64,000 nt of DNA, taken from the NCBI GenBank assembly GCA_023052935.1, contig CM041293.1:55850725-55914724 (forward strand), written 5' to 3'. The notes below the pieces were generated by a model. The model had not been told where the DNA came from and did not search any database. It was given only the letters and a program-made list of their open reading frames with translations. Position numbers and translations under genes: made by a program. This DNA comes from Piezodorus guildinii. Lineage: Eukaryota > Arthropoda > Insecta > Hemiptera > Pentatomidae. Shown one piece after another: positions 44,666 through 56,699 of the stretch (within the stretch, counting starts at the first letter, position 1; each line of letters opens with the position of its first letter).

Positions 44666-45555
44666 TTACTTTCACTTAGCTATATATGAATATACAGTAA
44701 GGAAAAGTATTGCGATTGCGAAAATTTTTGCATTGGAGTTTTCAACGGAATACACGTTTAAGGGTCCCCTGAGTCCAAATTACCAAGTTCTGAAAAAAGG
44801 TCTGTTTGTGTGTGTGTGTTCACTCCAACCCGAAAACAAAAAGTTTATGAAAGTGAAATTTCATATTTGAGACAACAATAAGCCCAAGATGTTACAGAAT
44901 GTTTTTCATCAAAATCAGCTAAACAGAAGAGCCACATTATATCATGTATTTTGCACATTTTTACAATTTTATCAAAAACGGCTCTAACAATTTTGAATTT
45001 TGATTAAACTCGCTTTATCGATGTAAAATTTAATGGGCTTTAACATCAAGTAGGTTTCATTATGATTGAAATAATCTGACAGGGCTTAAATGTCGATATC
45101 TTAAATTTCCTTTCTCTAAAGTACCTTAAATTTTGTAGAATCTATAAAAATTACTATATAATCTTAATGACATTGATGAAGTTGGACGACTTTCATGTCC
45201 AACGAAAGTATAAAAGAGCAAAACTATTTTTCAATGTAATTTTAGTTTTTTTGATAATCAGAACAGCAATATAGACATATAATATACCGTTGGACAGAGA
45301 AAGATTTTAGAAAAAATATTATCAGATACAAAAAGTTGTAAAAGGTAATATAAAGTGACGAGTAGGGAATGAATTTATTACTGATTAACAATTTAATATA
45401 GTTACATTATTTAATTTAAATCATATGTTTCCGACGAAAATAAAATCAACTTCAAATATTATTTTTTAAATTGAAGTACAGTTAATAGTTTTTAAATTAA
45501 TTTTAACAGTCGTGGTATGTGAAAGTCGTGTGTTTCCAGCACCAGATTTTATTTA
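44666..45555 (+). repeat. RepD, near full-length copy
   Basis: It starts ACTTTCACTTAGC and ends GTATGTGAAAGTCGTG, so the termini are inverted (CTTTCACTTACC type). It contains AGGGTCCCCTGAGTCCAAAT and AAGCCCAAGATGTTACAG, and runs on to CAGCACCAGATTTT. No coding capacity was seen. It is interspersed at 22.98, 33.4, 49.6, 54.1 and 60.9 kb. Confidence 0.75.
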
Positions 45556-46074
45556 TTTTTTTTAATTTTGCAGTAAAAAGTGTTATGTTTCTAACGAAAA
45601 CACGTTATTGTCTGAAAAAAAAAATGCTAGGCATATCCATTAAAACGTAACTGTAACTATGTATAAGCACTGTGCTAATCAATCTCACCATCTCGGATTC
45701 GAGTCCGATTGTATCAGGTTAATAATTTATAATAGCAGCCTTACTTCGACGATTTTCTTTAAAACGACTTTAATGATTTAAACGAACCGCTCTTGACATG
45801 CACATTTACGTGGAAAAAGGCTCCTGTAGCTCGGATTTGGAGGCATTCATTTTAATTCTCCATTTTCGAAAGAAGTTTTCCTGGTCCAAGACATGATTTT
45901 TCAAGAAAATCTAAGCTATATTAGAATCTCCGTGAGAAGAAAGAAGCGCTGTACCGTCTGTATGGAAGGCAAAGGTGCTCCGGAATATCGGAAGCCTTAA
46001 GAGAATAGAGAAGAGGGCTTGATATTTTCAATATTTTAGAGTAAACATGAGGCAAATGAAAACTAAAAATATTT

Positions 46075-46222
46075 TATTGAGGATGTATAGTCGACTGTAG
46101 AAACTATTATAGATGGAATAATCAGGAATCAGTCTTTTAATTTAAAAAAAATTCAAAAAAATGACTGATTCCTGATTATTCCACCTATAATAGTTTCTAC
46201 AGTCGATTATACATCCTCAATA
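46075..46222. repeat. Foldback element related to the 7.8-kb hairpin
   Basis: Arms of about 65 bp (TATTGAGGATGTATAGTCGA and inward) are almost perfectly inverted around a short AT centre. The arm sequence (TATAGTCGACTGTAGAAA, TCAGTCTTTT) also forms the left side of the element at 7758-7937. This copy lacks the central GCCGATGTTTCGGCTC segment. Confidence 0.8.
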
Positions 46223-46469
46223 TAATTCACTCTACTTGGGACCTCAACTTCATCATCGCAAACTTCTACAAATATTTTAGAGTAAAAGAAAATATTCGAG
46301 TCTTAAGTTTTCAACATTCAAATTCCTAGCATCTAAGTGACCAAATCTCGTAAAATGAACTACGTTTCATAAACATCGTAGCCATAAAAACGAAATAAAT
46401 AAATAAAGTTGTTCGTTATTTATACATGATTGGTTGAACACTATCATTAATCATAACAGGGAAAAACAT

Positions 46470-46665
46470 AATGTAAGCTGGAGTTTTATGCTTGTTTAAA
46501 TATTTTCGGAAAGTAAATCATCTGGCCCCTGACCTTTTAATCTGGTTGAAGGAATCAGCTACAACAAAGAGGATTGGCATGGCTTCAACATCGCTGGCTA
46601 TTAGGTTCCACGGCGGAACTTTAATTTCATTCCACAACCTCATGAAATCCTAATGAATTAAGGTC
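46470..46665 (-). other. Unrecognised minus-strand open frame
   Basis: From an ATG at about 46646 a frame reads MRLWNEIKVPPWNLIASDVE, then AMPILFVVADSFNQIKRS, and stops near 46525. The composition is protein-like and G+C-richer than its flanks. No family was recognised and no splice signals are obvious; it is probably a transposon remnant. Confidence 0.25.
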
Positions 46666-46728
46666 AATAAGAAATGTTACGTTAAATTTAATTGCGAATA
46701 TTTTTGGTTTACTATTTTCAATAATCAA

Positions 46729-46730
<2 letters not shown>

Positions 46731-46784
<54 letters not shown>
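46731..46784. repeat. Poly(A) tract, about 54 bp
   Basis: A pure A run immediately right of AATAATCAAAT. It could be the tail of a plus-strand retroposon whose body is not recognisable. Confidence 0.9.
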
Positions 46785-46787
<3 letters not shown>

Positions 46788-46789
46788 CT

Positions 46790-47150
46790 CTGGTCAAAAT
46801 TTAAAAGCTTACGTGTCAAGATGCGAAGAATCCGAATAACGAATAAAAAAAAAATCCGTATGTCCGCCGTCCACGGCATTTCTCCGAAATATCTGGACCA
46901 ATTTTTTTTTTTTAATTCGCCACAAAAATACTGGTCCATTCAACGATGACCCTAACACCGAGACGTTGATATCAGCTGGTTAGTTTTAAAATAGTGGCCG
47001 ATTAAAAGGATTTTATTCAATAACTCAGTCATTTTTGAAGATAGAAAAAAAAATGTATTAGTGTTAACCAAAAACCGCGAATAATTTTATAAAAGTGAAA
47101 AAAGAAAAGAAAAAAAAATGAAATTTTAGGCATAAATACGCTCATAACTC
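46790..47150 (-). repeat. Relative of the 302-bp tandem unit, inverse orientation
   Basis: The complement of GATATCAGCTGGTTAG, CGCCGTCCACGGCATTTC and AATAACTCAGTCATTTTTGAAG matches the unit at 13.95-14.55 kb. Divergence is high. Confidence 0.6.
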
Positions 47151-47249
47151 AGTTATTTTTTACGATAGAGAAAAATATGTATAGTTTTAAAATCAGTAAA
47201 GCGCGATAAACAAAATAAAAATAAAAGGGGAAAAATAAATTTTCGCTTT

Positions 47250-47302
47250 TATATATATATATTATATATATTATATATATATATATATAATATATATATA
47301 CG
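47250..47302. repeat. (AT)n microsatellite
   Basis: Interrupted TATATA runs; the short frame over it is an artefact. Confidence 0.85.
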
Positions 47303-47504
47303 CTTGTAACTACGTTATTTTCGAAGATACAAAAAAAAATATTCATTATTGCTCTTTCAAGCAAAAACCCGCGAATAATTATATGAAAGAGAAAAAAGAA
47401 AAGGATTAATTAAGTAATTGCATATCAACAACCTATAACAGTTAGCCCTAATATTGTTAACAAACCTAAAATTGTTATTTGGAAATAATTAACCATTGAG
47501 TAAT

Positions 47505-47958
47505 AATTTGCAGCGTTTTTTTGTTGTAGCTACACAATGGTTTATTATTTCTACACTATTATATTATGTATGTTATAACAATTATCTAGCTGTTTAGTCA
47601 ATTAACTTATAAGTATAGCGATAAATAATTTAAAGAGCTTAATAAAATGAAGCAGCAACATTGTCAATTAATAATGAAGGAAAATGACCAATCAACACTG
47701 CTATAGTTCAAAAATGTTATTTCTCAAACCGATTACAACGATTGTTTTTCTTTTCTTTTAGGAATTTAATTCTTTATCGATTAGCACTAAGGTATAATAA
47801 ATAACGGCGGGCAGACGATTTTATTTATTTCCCCATTTGTTATTCGGGTTTAACGTAAGACCTCAAATATTGAGGAAAAAGGGTTTTTATTTTATTTATT
47901 TTTTTTACATTATTTTAAAATGATTATTGAAAATAATAAACCAAAAATGGGTTCCTCT
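47505..47958 (+). repeat. MITE-X, copy 2
   Basis: It starts ACACAATGGTTTATTATTTC and ends TGAAAATAATAAACCAAAAA. Its interior is related to the copies at 13.4 and 54.7 kb, including TTATTCGGGTTTAACGTAAG. Confidence 0.6.
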
Positions 47959-48106
47959 TCCAAACTTATATAAAAAATACGCAAAAAAAAACAATTAAAT
48001 CAAATTTTAAAAATATTAAAATATTGTTGACCTGTTATGGTGTTTTATTAAAAAAAAAAAATAATTTATCATATCCAAAAGATCAATGTTAATCACGTGA
48101 TATAAT

Positions 48107-48110
<4 letters not shown>

Positions 48111-48178
<68 letters not shown>

Positions 48179-48243
48179 ATATATCCAAAAGATTTAAAAA
48201 ATTTATCATATACAAAGATCAATATAATATATATATATATATA
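48111..48243. repeat. (AT)n microsatellites with a short spacer
   Basis: Two TA-rich blocks separated by ATCCAAAAGATTTAAAAAAT. A phrase around it (TTTATCATATCCAAAAGATC and TTTATCATATACAAAGATC) is locally duplicated, suggesting slippage. Confidence 0.85.
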
Positions 48244-48711
48244 ATCTTCGATAAGGCAATATTTGTACCCCTAAGGAGTTTCTAGCCCTAGAGATGGTTT
48301 ACGTGATTGGGCGGAAAAAAAACACTAACTAAACTGTCAATTATTTTTTCGCTTTATTAACGTTGTGTTAAAACTGCAAGACGTTAATTCTAACAAAGAA
48401 ATAAAACTTTTTCCTGCGTTATGTAAAGTCTTGAGACAGATCGTTGAGGGAAACAAACCAACATATGTAAATACGTGTATTGTTCGTACATAAAGTACTT
48501 GTTTACAGTGAGAGAAAACATAAATATTCTCTGTTTTCCACACAATTTCTTACAGAAATACCCTGAGATAAATTAAATTGTAGATATTGGTATAAAAATA
48601 TGGGATAACTAATATGTTTTAGAACTTCGGATTAGAAGCTGAAAGAGAAATAGATGGTAGATTTTTATCTATAACAACTGGATAAAATAGGAACAAATTA
48701 ATTACTACCTA

Positions 48712-49102
48712 TCTATAGGATCACCTGTAGCAGGGTGGCTTAGGAGTGTATACGCCTGAGATGTTACAGCAACTCTTTCAACAGAATCGGCAAACCAAAA
48801 GAACTACTTCAATTCATGCATTCTGCACCTTAAAACTCATAGTCATCTGTAGTATAGTGGCTAGCATAACAGTCTTCTATACCAAAGTCAAGGATTCCGC
48901 AGGTGGTCTAGGATTTTTAACAGATGTAAAAAATCCTTAGTTATGCCGTCCATCGGAGGGGACGTAAAAAGGCGATTTCAGGTGGTCGTTAAAGATCCCT
49001 ATCCTAATCAAACCTGGATAAGCAAAATTTAGGACTCCCCTTGTAGCATCAACCGATTAGCCACAGTAGCATAAAGTGAGGTTAAATAAATAAACAAACG
49101 GA
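48712..49102 (+). repeat. SINE family B copy, with a partial head in front
   Basis: A truncated head (GGATCACCTGTAGCAGGGTGG) lies at 48718, then a piece of RepD-like sequence (ATGTTACAGCAACTC). A full B copy starts near 48842 (CATCTGTAGTATAGTGGCTAG) and contains GTAAAAAATCCTTAGTTATGCC. It ends in GTTAAATAAATAAACAAAC. Confidence 0.8.
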
Positions 49103-49186
49103 GTGAGTGGTTGCTGTGTTTCAACCCCCATCCTGTTCAGAGATTACCAACTAATTCCAGGCACTCAATTTTTCAGTGTCAGCTAT

Positions 49187-49546
49187 AAGTACATATCAAT
49201 ATTGTGGGCTCTGGGTCCTCTCGGTGAGCGATTTCCTTCAGCTGGTGTCCGAACAAAATTATGAACAATTTACATAATTTATTCACGGGTGGAAAACATT
49301 AGTAGGCCCGGCAGCTTTTAACGTTGGTGGAACTGGGCGGGATCGAGGAAGACCACCTCCGAGAGAAGAAGCAGGAGCTGAAGGGATGATCATCGAGGAG
49401 AGACCAGATTAAAAAAGCTGGGAAGAGAAGAAAAACAGAAACTCAAGATTACTACTGGTAGCATCTCACTCATGGCTACCGACGCCCGTATTGCCATATG
49501 GCAAGGCAGGGAGACCTAAATAAATAAATAAAAGTACATATCAATA
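49187..49546 (+). mobile_element. 330-bp retroposon with 15-bp target duplication and (TAAA)n tail
   Basis: AAGTACATATCAATA occurs at 49187-49201 and 49532-49546. The insert is G+C-richer than its host, lacks a B box, and ends CTAAATAAATAAATAAA. It contains GGACGAGGAAGACC-like purine-rich stretches and ACGCCCGTATTGCCATATGG near its 3' end. It is probably a 5'-truncated LINE or a novel SINE; the family is not recognised. Confidence 0.8.
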
Positions 49547-49559
49547 CAAGTACCAACCA

Positions 49560-50336
49560 CAAATAAAAGTATGTATGGTGCGAGCAACACACGACTTTCA
49601 CTTACCTCTGTTGTTAAAATAGATTAGAGAATTTTCAAATACAGTTGGAGATAAGAATGAGTGAAAATAATAAAGAATTTAAGAAACATATGTTTTATTA
49701 AAAAATCAATTATATTATTGTCTAAAATAATTAGTTAATTTTATCTGCTTTATCACTCTTTATTAACTTTTACAAGGTAGTGTATAAGATAATATTTTTT
49801 CTCAAATCTTTAGTTTTCCAACGGTATATTATACATGTATAATTACTGTTCTTATGTTCAAAAACAAAAATTGCATTAAAAAATGTTTTTGCAGTGTTAC
49901 CCTCAAGTTGGATTCACAACTCGTTTAACTCATATATTATATTACATCACATTTACTCATATGTTACCTGTGTTTTTTATAAATGATAACAAGATTATAT
50001 GGTTCTTTTTATAGAATATACAAAATTAGAGGTACTTTGGAGGAATAAAATTTAATGAAACCTACATGATATTAAAGCCCATTAAATTTCACGTTGATAT
50101 AGGAAGTTTAATCGAAATCGTTATTGAGAAAATCGTAAAAAGGTGCATGGTATTGGTATAAAGTGGCTCTTCTGTTTAGTCGATTTTGAAGAAGTTGCTG
50201 TAACATCTTGGGCGTATAGTTATCTTAGAAATGAAATTACAGTTTCGTACGACTATTCGTTTTTTCACTATCACACGCTTCACGATCGCAATACTTTCCC
50301 TTACAATATATTTCATATATAGGTAAGTGAAAGTAA
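49560..50336 (-). repeat. RepD copy, reverse orientation
   Basis: It starts (plus) GGTGCGAGCAACACACGAC and TTTCACTTACCTCTGTTG, and ends ATATAGGTAAGTGAAAGTA. Inverted ends and the interior match the copy at 60.9 kb read backwards. Confidence 0.75.
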
Positions 50337-50599
50337 AAAATCAGTTTTTAAGAGTTATGCGGATATAGCATAACAATTTTTTTCTAAAGAAATACGTTGT
50401 AGGTAACAGTTGGAAATCCTAAAATTGATGTGGTTGGCCTGGTACAGGCATAATACACTTTAAAATATGCGTGGCCCAAGGTTGTGCCTCTTTGTTTACG
50501 CTACACCCGGTTAGGGATCCAGCGAACAGGCGTAGCGTCTACGTGACTGGGTCTATCTCGAATGGAATATTATTGCTACCTCTTTGGAAAAATATTTGT

Positions 50600-50760
50600 A
50601 GCTCTAAATATAAAAAGGGATAGAGGGTTGGGAAGTATAAAAGTGCGGACGGATGGGATGGTAGCTAGGGCGCATGCGCGGGTCGATGGGATGGTGGGGG
50701 GCACCGCATGCAGCTGTCACCGACCCCTTGTCGCTCCCACACCTCCCTCCTTATTCTTCT
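50600..50760 (+). promoter_or_regulatory. Promoter-like GC patch with TATA box and NRF1-type site
   Basis: TATAAAAG lies at 50636-50643, followed by a GC-rich segment with the palindrome GCGCATGCGC (50670-50679), the binding site of NRF1-type factors. No gene clearly starts downstream, so it may belong to a mobile element or an unseen transcript. Confidence 0.3.
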
Positions 50761-51151
50761 TTGTCTACAAAAACCTCTGTCCAACGACTATATACATCTT
50801 TATATCAAATCACCCAGAACCACTAACATTTAACGTTCGCTTCTAAACTCTTAAGGGCGACCCAAGGTAACAATCGAAGGAAGGATGCCATGCGGTCCAC
50901 ATGTTCAATCGAAAAGAAACACCTTTAAAGTGAAATGAACTGACTTCTTCATTATCCTGGGACTAAAAGCCCTTAAGAATAAAATAAAAATACATAATTG
51001 ATGACCGGAATAATGTGGACATGGCTTTGAACAACAAATTACTAAACTAAAAAAAATAATTTAAGGTTGTAATATATGTACTGACTCTCAGAAGGAAAAT
51101 AAAAAAACAGAAATAGCTACTTCATCAGTGATAATTTAAGTAATAAAAACA

Positions 51152-51186
<35 letters not shown>

Positions 51187-51189
51187 TAT

Positions 51190-51720
51190 TTATAGAATCT
51201 GCAGTTTGAGGTTATTGTCTCTTTGACGGGGTAACTAGAAGGTGGTTGGAGGAGCGATTTGAAGGAGGAAGCAATTCTTACATGACGGATCTCAGGAGGG
51301 ATAGAATTCCAAAGAGAGGTTGCTTTGGCTAGAAAGGACTTGTCAAAGGCAGCAGTACGGTGAGGAGGAGGGTAGAGGTCAGAAAGACGGTACTGAATTG
51401 ATGATTGAAATTGAAGAGATTGGAAGGTATAGCTGGGACGATGAGTTCTGATAACCTGGTAGAGAAAGGAGGCTAAGAACTAATGGCATCTGTAACGAGG
51501 ATTGAGCCACCTTAACTCGGCGTTATACTGGGTTATATGCGTGTCTCTGGTGATCCCGAATACAAATAGTATTGCACGGTTCATAATACGCTTGAGTTTT
51601 GGTCCGAGCTCACCTGTAAGTGTGCTAAAAGTGCTGCATTTCCCTTTTTCAAATCGTCCAGAATTAAACATTAGACAGGAAGTAAATACACACATCCATC
51701 TACTCAAACCCATACACTAC
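51190..51720 (-). mobile_element. Non-LTR retrotransposon C-terminal relic (CR1/Jockey-like)
   Basis: Minus-strand frames give RIMNRAILFVFGITRDTHIT, then NAELRWLNPRYRC. They continue past a stop to SFLYQVIRTHRPSYTFQ, then AAFDKSFLAKATSLWNSIPP and EIRHVRIASSFKSLL. The LNWLPxRYR and FxxxxxxLWNSLPxxIR blocks mark the C-terminal end of many non-LTR reverse transcriptases. It abuts a poly(A) (minus: poly(T)) run at 51150-51183. Confidence 0.75.
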
Positions 51721-52246
51721 ACTCCACAGATATATGGTTTAGCAAACAATGGATTAGTACTAGCTGTTTATTGCCAACCCACATTGTAGGTCTTCATCCT
51801 CTAGAGCAGTGGTTTCCAATGGATAGGAACCTCCTACATCCTGAATCTTACAATATATATACTTAGATTTTTAGTTGGCTACACCGCATCATGTACATTT
51901 TTAAGGGAGATAGCACTATTAACTAAACTCAGTTAGCCAGAAATTATCAAGAAGAGCAAAGAACCAGACTTCAGGAGTTTACTTCAATCCCCAGAACTTC
52001 GAGAGGGAAATGCTTTCATAATTGGCAATGCTGCCAAAATACATCGGATTGCTTGTTATACAGCGTACTTATCAATCCTCATTTGACATATTGCACATAC
52101 AATTTTTTTTCTGTTTATTTTATAACCTATTCTAATCACAAATTTCTATTTTTTACTACAATTTCTTTAGTTATTTAACATCAACATTAATTATTTCTTG
52201 ATTTAAGCTAATACAAGATAGGTATTCATATTAATACCCATAAAAA
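51721..52246. other. No gene recognised
   Basis: Mixed sequence with short open frames only. Confidence 0.4.
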
Positions 52247-52470
52247 AACTGTACCACTAAACCCCTGACAGTATCAGACCGAGATCACATTCAGATGCTA
52301 GGTTTTTCCCCACGTTTTAGCTACCTCTTTATAGAAGCTGGGTGTGCCGCAGGAGGGACTCCACATCCCAGGAACGCCCCAAGGCTAAAATAACACAATA
52401 AATAATTCTGCATCAGTAGGGATTCGAAGATGGTACCTGGAGAACAGTACACGCTCTCATTTATGCTCGT
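52247..52470 (-). repeat. SINE family A copy (old)
   Basis: The complement carries the family end (CTGTACCAC on plus at 52249), the GGGTACC-like centre, CTCCTGCGGCACACCCAGC, and a decayed B box (GATTCGAAGATGGTACC on plus). It is clearly diverged. Confidence 0.65.
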
Positions 52471-53139
52471 TATTTTCAAAATGTTAAAAAACTGCTAATT
52501 AATATCAGTTAGAATATTGAATTTGTCAGCGTAGAGCATGTGTGATTCTTATAAAAGCCAAGAGTTTATCGCTAAGGTAATTTAAAATAATTTCCCAACG
52601 ACCCATCGCGGAAACCCTGAACATCGTCTGCGGAACTCCTGGGACCCACGGACTATTTGTCGGGAACCACTGCAAGAGAGATAACGCAGTCAGAATTGGT
52701 TGTTGGAACTGACCAGTCAATTCGTAACCCCGTGTCTTAAGTAAACCTGACAAAGATGAAGAATGAACATTGTAGATAGAAAACAAGGTTGCTAATGCTA
52801 CGATTATTGTGCTGTTTTTACCGACCTTCACCTACGTACTATCTTCCATTGACTACTTACGGCCAACTATCGATAATAGATATCTTATCGTTTAATTGAT
52901 TTAAATGAAATTTAACTATTATTGTTATGACAACGTTTAGAATGTTATTTTCGGAGCTACCTTTTCTAAAGGATTGATGATGACATTATTGTAAATTGCA
53001 TAAATTTTTATAGAAAAATAATGTCTCCACGAACTGGAATTTCGATGCGAAACAATAATCTTGCATGATTGTCAATAACGATACTAAGGTCAGACTTTAA
53101 CATTCATTTTGCATCAAAAAAGTGGGTAAACGTAAACAA

Positions 53140-53480
53140 CAGTACAGTAAAATTAGGTTTAAAAAAAGACAAAACCTTAACATCTAAAAAACAATAAGTG
53201 AAACCTGTCAGAAATTGTTCAGTGCCCTTACCTCGTTAAGAGGTAAAAAATCCTGAGCTATCCGTTGAGAGTTTTGTTGGAGGAGGGAGAGATCAAAAAA
53301 AAATTTAGTTTTTCATTTTTTTTGTGAATATCTCAGAAAAGTGTTAAGTTTATCGAAAACATTATTCAATACAAAATTAAAAAACATTAAAATGATCGTA
53401 CAAATGTTTTTGCTAAAATGAATTGCTGTGGAGATAATGAAGGAATAAGATAGAGGGATTTTCCAAACATAATAAATATT
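53140..53480 (+). repeat. Single arm of the foldback family at 11-13 kb
   Basis: AGTAAAATTAGGTTT, then GAAACCTGTCAGAAATTGTTC and TTTTTGCTAAAATGAATTGC follow the same order as the left arm at 11.09-12.47 kb, without the RTE insertion. Confidence 0.7.
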
Positions 53481-53666
53481 TATTTAAACTCCATGAAATA
53501 TGAGTGTTTCAGGGCAACTGCCAGACTTAAATTTGATTATTTAACATTTTTTGATCATAGATATGATAAATTACAATTAACGAATCAGTAAATTCTCGTT
53601 CAATCATGAATAAAAAACATAATTAAGCATTGCCGCTGTACACAAGCTGGTTAAATTAAGAAGTGG

Positions 53667-53842
53667 GATCACTTGTAGCTGAGTGGTTAGTATAACAGCC
53701 TCCTATGCCAAAGGTCACGGGTTCAAACCTGTAGGTGGTCCTAGGATTTTTTAATGGGAGTAAAAAATCCTTATTAGTGCCGTCCTTCGGAGGGAACGTT
53801 AAAAGGTGGTCCCGAGCCTGTGCGATGTCAGGTACTTATAAA
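53667..53842 (+). repeat. SINE family B, 5' part
   Basis: The head is well kept: GATCACTTGTAGCTGAGTGG (A box) and CACGGGTTCAAACCTGTAGG (B box). GTGCCGTCCTTCGGAGGG and TCAGGTACTTAT follow, after which similarity ends. Confidence 0.85.
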
Positions 53843-54059
53843 ATAATTAAATTTCCATTTAAACTTTATAGCTTGCACAATCAGCGTCTTAAAGTAAAAA
53901 TAGTACCATTTCAGGATAAGACCCCCGGAAGTTCACTACAGGAAGGAATTAGAAAAATAACTTTTCAGATATTTTTTTTTCCTCACGAATATATGAATAG
54001 TACAGTTTGAAAGAACAAGAACGAATAACAACAGCTAGGGTTATTTAAAAAAAGTGTTA

Positions 54060-54295
54060 CTACCTTATACGAAAAGGTGTATTAATTAGGTGATGGAGAG
54101 CGATAAGAAAGTTTAATTCATGATAAAACTAAGTGAGACTTGTTGGTAATAATATAAACTAAAACGTTTCCACCTGAACTCAATGAAAATATGTTACCTT
54201 TCTTCAACTTCTTAACTTAATTTAAAAGTTCCTTAAATTGATTTTATAACGTAGGTAAGTGAAAGTGGTGAGTTGCACGCACCTGATTTAACACT
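54060..54295 (+). repeat. RepD, right-end fragment
   Basis: It ends ATAACGTAGGTAAGTGAAAG, then TGGTGAGTTGCACGCACC, matching the right ends at 45.5 and 61.7 kb. Confidence 0.6.
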
Positions 54296-54659
54296 ATGAT
54301 TGTTTCTCATTCTTTCGAGAGTGCACAAATAAGTATGCGAGTTTTATTTCAATAACAAAAGTTTATTGTAAAACCTACTTCCTTAAGAAGGTCGTCCGTC
54401 CTACACCAACCTTTTCAAACGAGAGTGAGAAGGTAGAGATTTACTGCTTGGACGTGCCAACACATAACAATCAAAACATCCAGAAAGGATTCCAACAAGC
54501 GATCTTTCTGTCTCATAATTCCCTATCAACAGGCTTGAATAAAGTTATACAAAAGCAGAAAAGATCTTATTTTTCCTTTATTGTTAAATTATTACGATTA
54601 TTTTGAGCATAAACATTTTATTTCACTTTTTATCTGATTTGATTTTACGCGTTATTAAA

Positions 54660-55050
54660 AAACGCTTCAAATTATTACACAATGGTTTATTATTCGCAAA
54701 TAACTATATTAGTCAATAAACTAATATGAAAAGCAATAAATAATACAAAGGAGAATTGTATGTCACCACTGCTAATTTCAAAACACTATATCACTGCTAG
54801 TTCTGAACCAATTCCAACGTTTGGTTTTTTTCCATTTTGTAGGCAATTTTTGTTCTCTATGACATAGCTCTAAGGACTAAAAAATGTTAGTATTTATTTA
54901 TTACTTAAGAAAAACGGATTTTTCAAGTTCGTTATTCGGGTTCTACGTATCTTGAAACGTAAGCCTTCAAATTTTGAGTGGGGGGAGGGTATTTTTTATT
55001 TTTCTCGATTGCAAATGTTCATTATTGAAAATAATTAACCAAAATTAAAT
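54660..55050 (+). repeat. MITE-X, copy 3
   Basis: It starts TTACACAATGGTTTATTATT and ends TGAAAATAATTAACCAAAA. The interior (TCACCACTGCTAATTTCAAA, TTCGGGTTCTACGTATCTTG) closely follows copy 1. Confidence 0.7.
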
Positions 55051-55132
55051 AATACTTTTCCTAGTGTTTAAGATAATATTAGATGCAGCGGTATTTTAAT
55101 AATTGAAATTAACATTTTCATTATTTACTACT

Positions 55133-55522
55133 TTATTATAGTCGTTAAAACGGCTTAAGGTTTTCGAAAATAAGGTATTGCGTAAAATATTTGGTCCAAA
55201 GAGAGATGAGGCCACTGGGGAGTTTAGAAGGTTGCATAACGCGGAATTGCGGAGTTTGTACTCTGTGAATATAATTGAGCTGATTGCATCGCGGAGACTC
55301 AAATGGGCGAGTAATGTTGTTGGGCTCGATGACGAGCGGATTCTGAGAAAGTTGATATTTGCTGATCCGACTGGTAGGCGTCCGAAGGGTAGGCCGAAGC
55401 GGAGATGGGAGGATTGTGTTAAGGCTGATCTCGAGAGCTTGGGCTTGAATGGTGAGCATTGGACGAGCCTGTGTAGGCGGAATTTGGTGGTATCGGCATC
55501 GAACCTTCGGGTTCGCTAAGCC

Positions 55523-55553
<31 letters not shown>

Positions 55554-55558
55554 GTCGT
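55133..55558 (+). mobile_element. RTE-type retrotransposon, 400-bp 5'-truncated copy
   Basis: A 13-bp direct repeat (TTATTATAGTCGT) lies at 55133-55145 and 55546-55558. The insert starts in the [20 protein letters not shown] region, stays open to the family stop codon at 55519, and ends in a long (ATT)n run. It is very similar to the 35-kb copy, so it is young. Confidence 0.93.
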
Positions 55559-55691
55559 ACATTTTAAATTGCATTTTCTATGTATAAATAAATAAATAGA
55601 ATATATAGGAACAGTCTCGTCTTTTAACTATCATTTAAAGAAGAAGAAAAATGAATACACACACACAATCATTTTTTTAATAACCAGTTTA

Positions 55692-55755
<64 letters not shown>

Positions 55756-56448
55756 AAACCTCATTGAGATATGATGTATATAAATTGGAGAATTAAAATA
55801 AATTCCAACAAATCCCAGCAAATTACCTTTACCCTTCGTCGTAAATCTATGACATCCTGCCCTACAGTCTCCTTTAATATCATCCCGCTAGTTGCTGTTG
55901 AACAGACCCGATATCTAGGATTCCACCTTGACAAACTCCTTACTTAGAACCCTCATACAAGACTGAAACGACAAGAAACTGCTCGACGTTTTTGGCTACT
56001 CCAACATTTACTAGACAAACACGTTCTTATCTTCCACTTAACTACATGACTATCAAACGACCTATATGGACTTACGGAGTAGAGCATTACGGGGGAGGGG
56101 GGCTCTACTAAACCATCAAATTCTTCCCGTATCCAATCCCTACAACACAAAATCCTTCGTAAAATCCTTAATGCTTCTTACCTTGTAACGAATTAACTGA
56201 TCCATAAAGACCTTAATATTCTACATGTTGCTTATTTGGCCCGAACCAGATATCATTCCTCCCATGACAAACTCTATTCCCACTCTAATCCTCTAGTTTC
56301 AATCCTTTCCTCCTCTTCAACTCCTGATAATCTTCCGGAGTCTGAAAAGGAGATGGCACTGAGACCTTCAAGTTTAAAATATTTTTAGAGTGCCTATAAT
56401 AGTTTCTCTATATGCCTTTTTATATTTTACTCACATTTACGCTAAGCC

Positions 56449-56479
<31 letters not shown>

Positions 56480-56612
56480 GTCGTACATTTTAAATTGCAT
56501 TTTCTATGTATAAATAAATAAATAGAATATATAGGAACAGTCTCGTCTTTTAACTATCATTTAAAGAAGAAGAAGAAAATGAATACACACACACAATCAT
56601 TTTTTTAATAAC

Positions 56613-56699
<87 letters not shown>

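Noticed and set aside
45650..45730. tRNA-like words GGATTCGAGTCCG
   Set aside because: Only a B-box-like word; no matching A box or SINE body was found.
46718..46939. 73-codon ORF ending in a poly-Phe run
   Set aside because: Poly-Phe is the translation of the A/T homopolymer; no gene.
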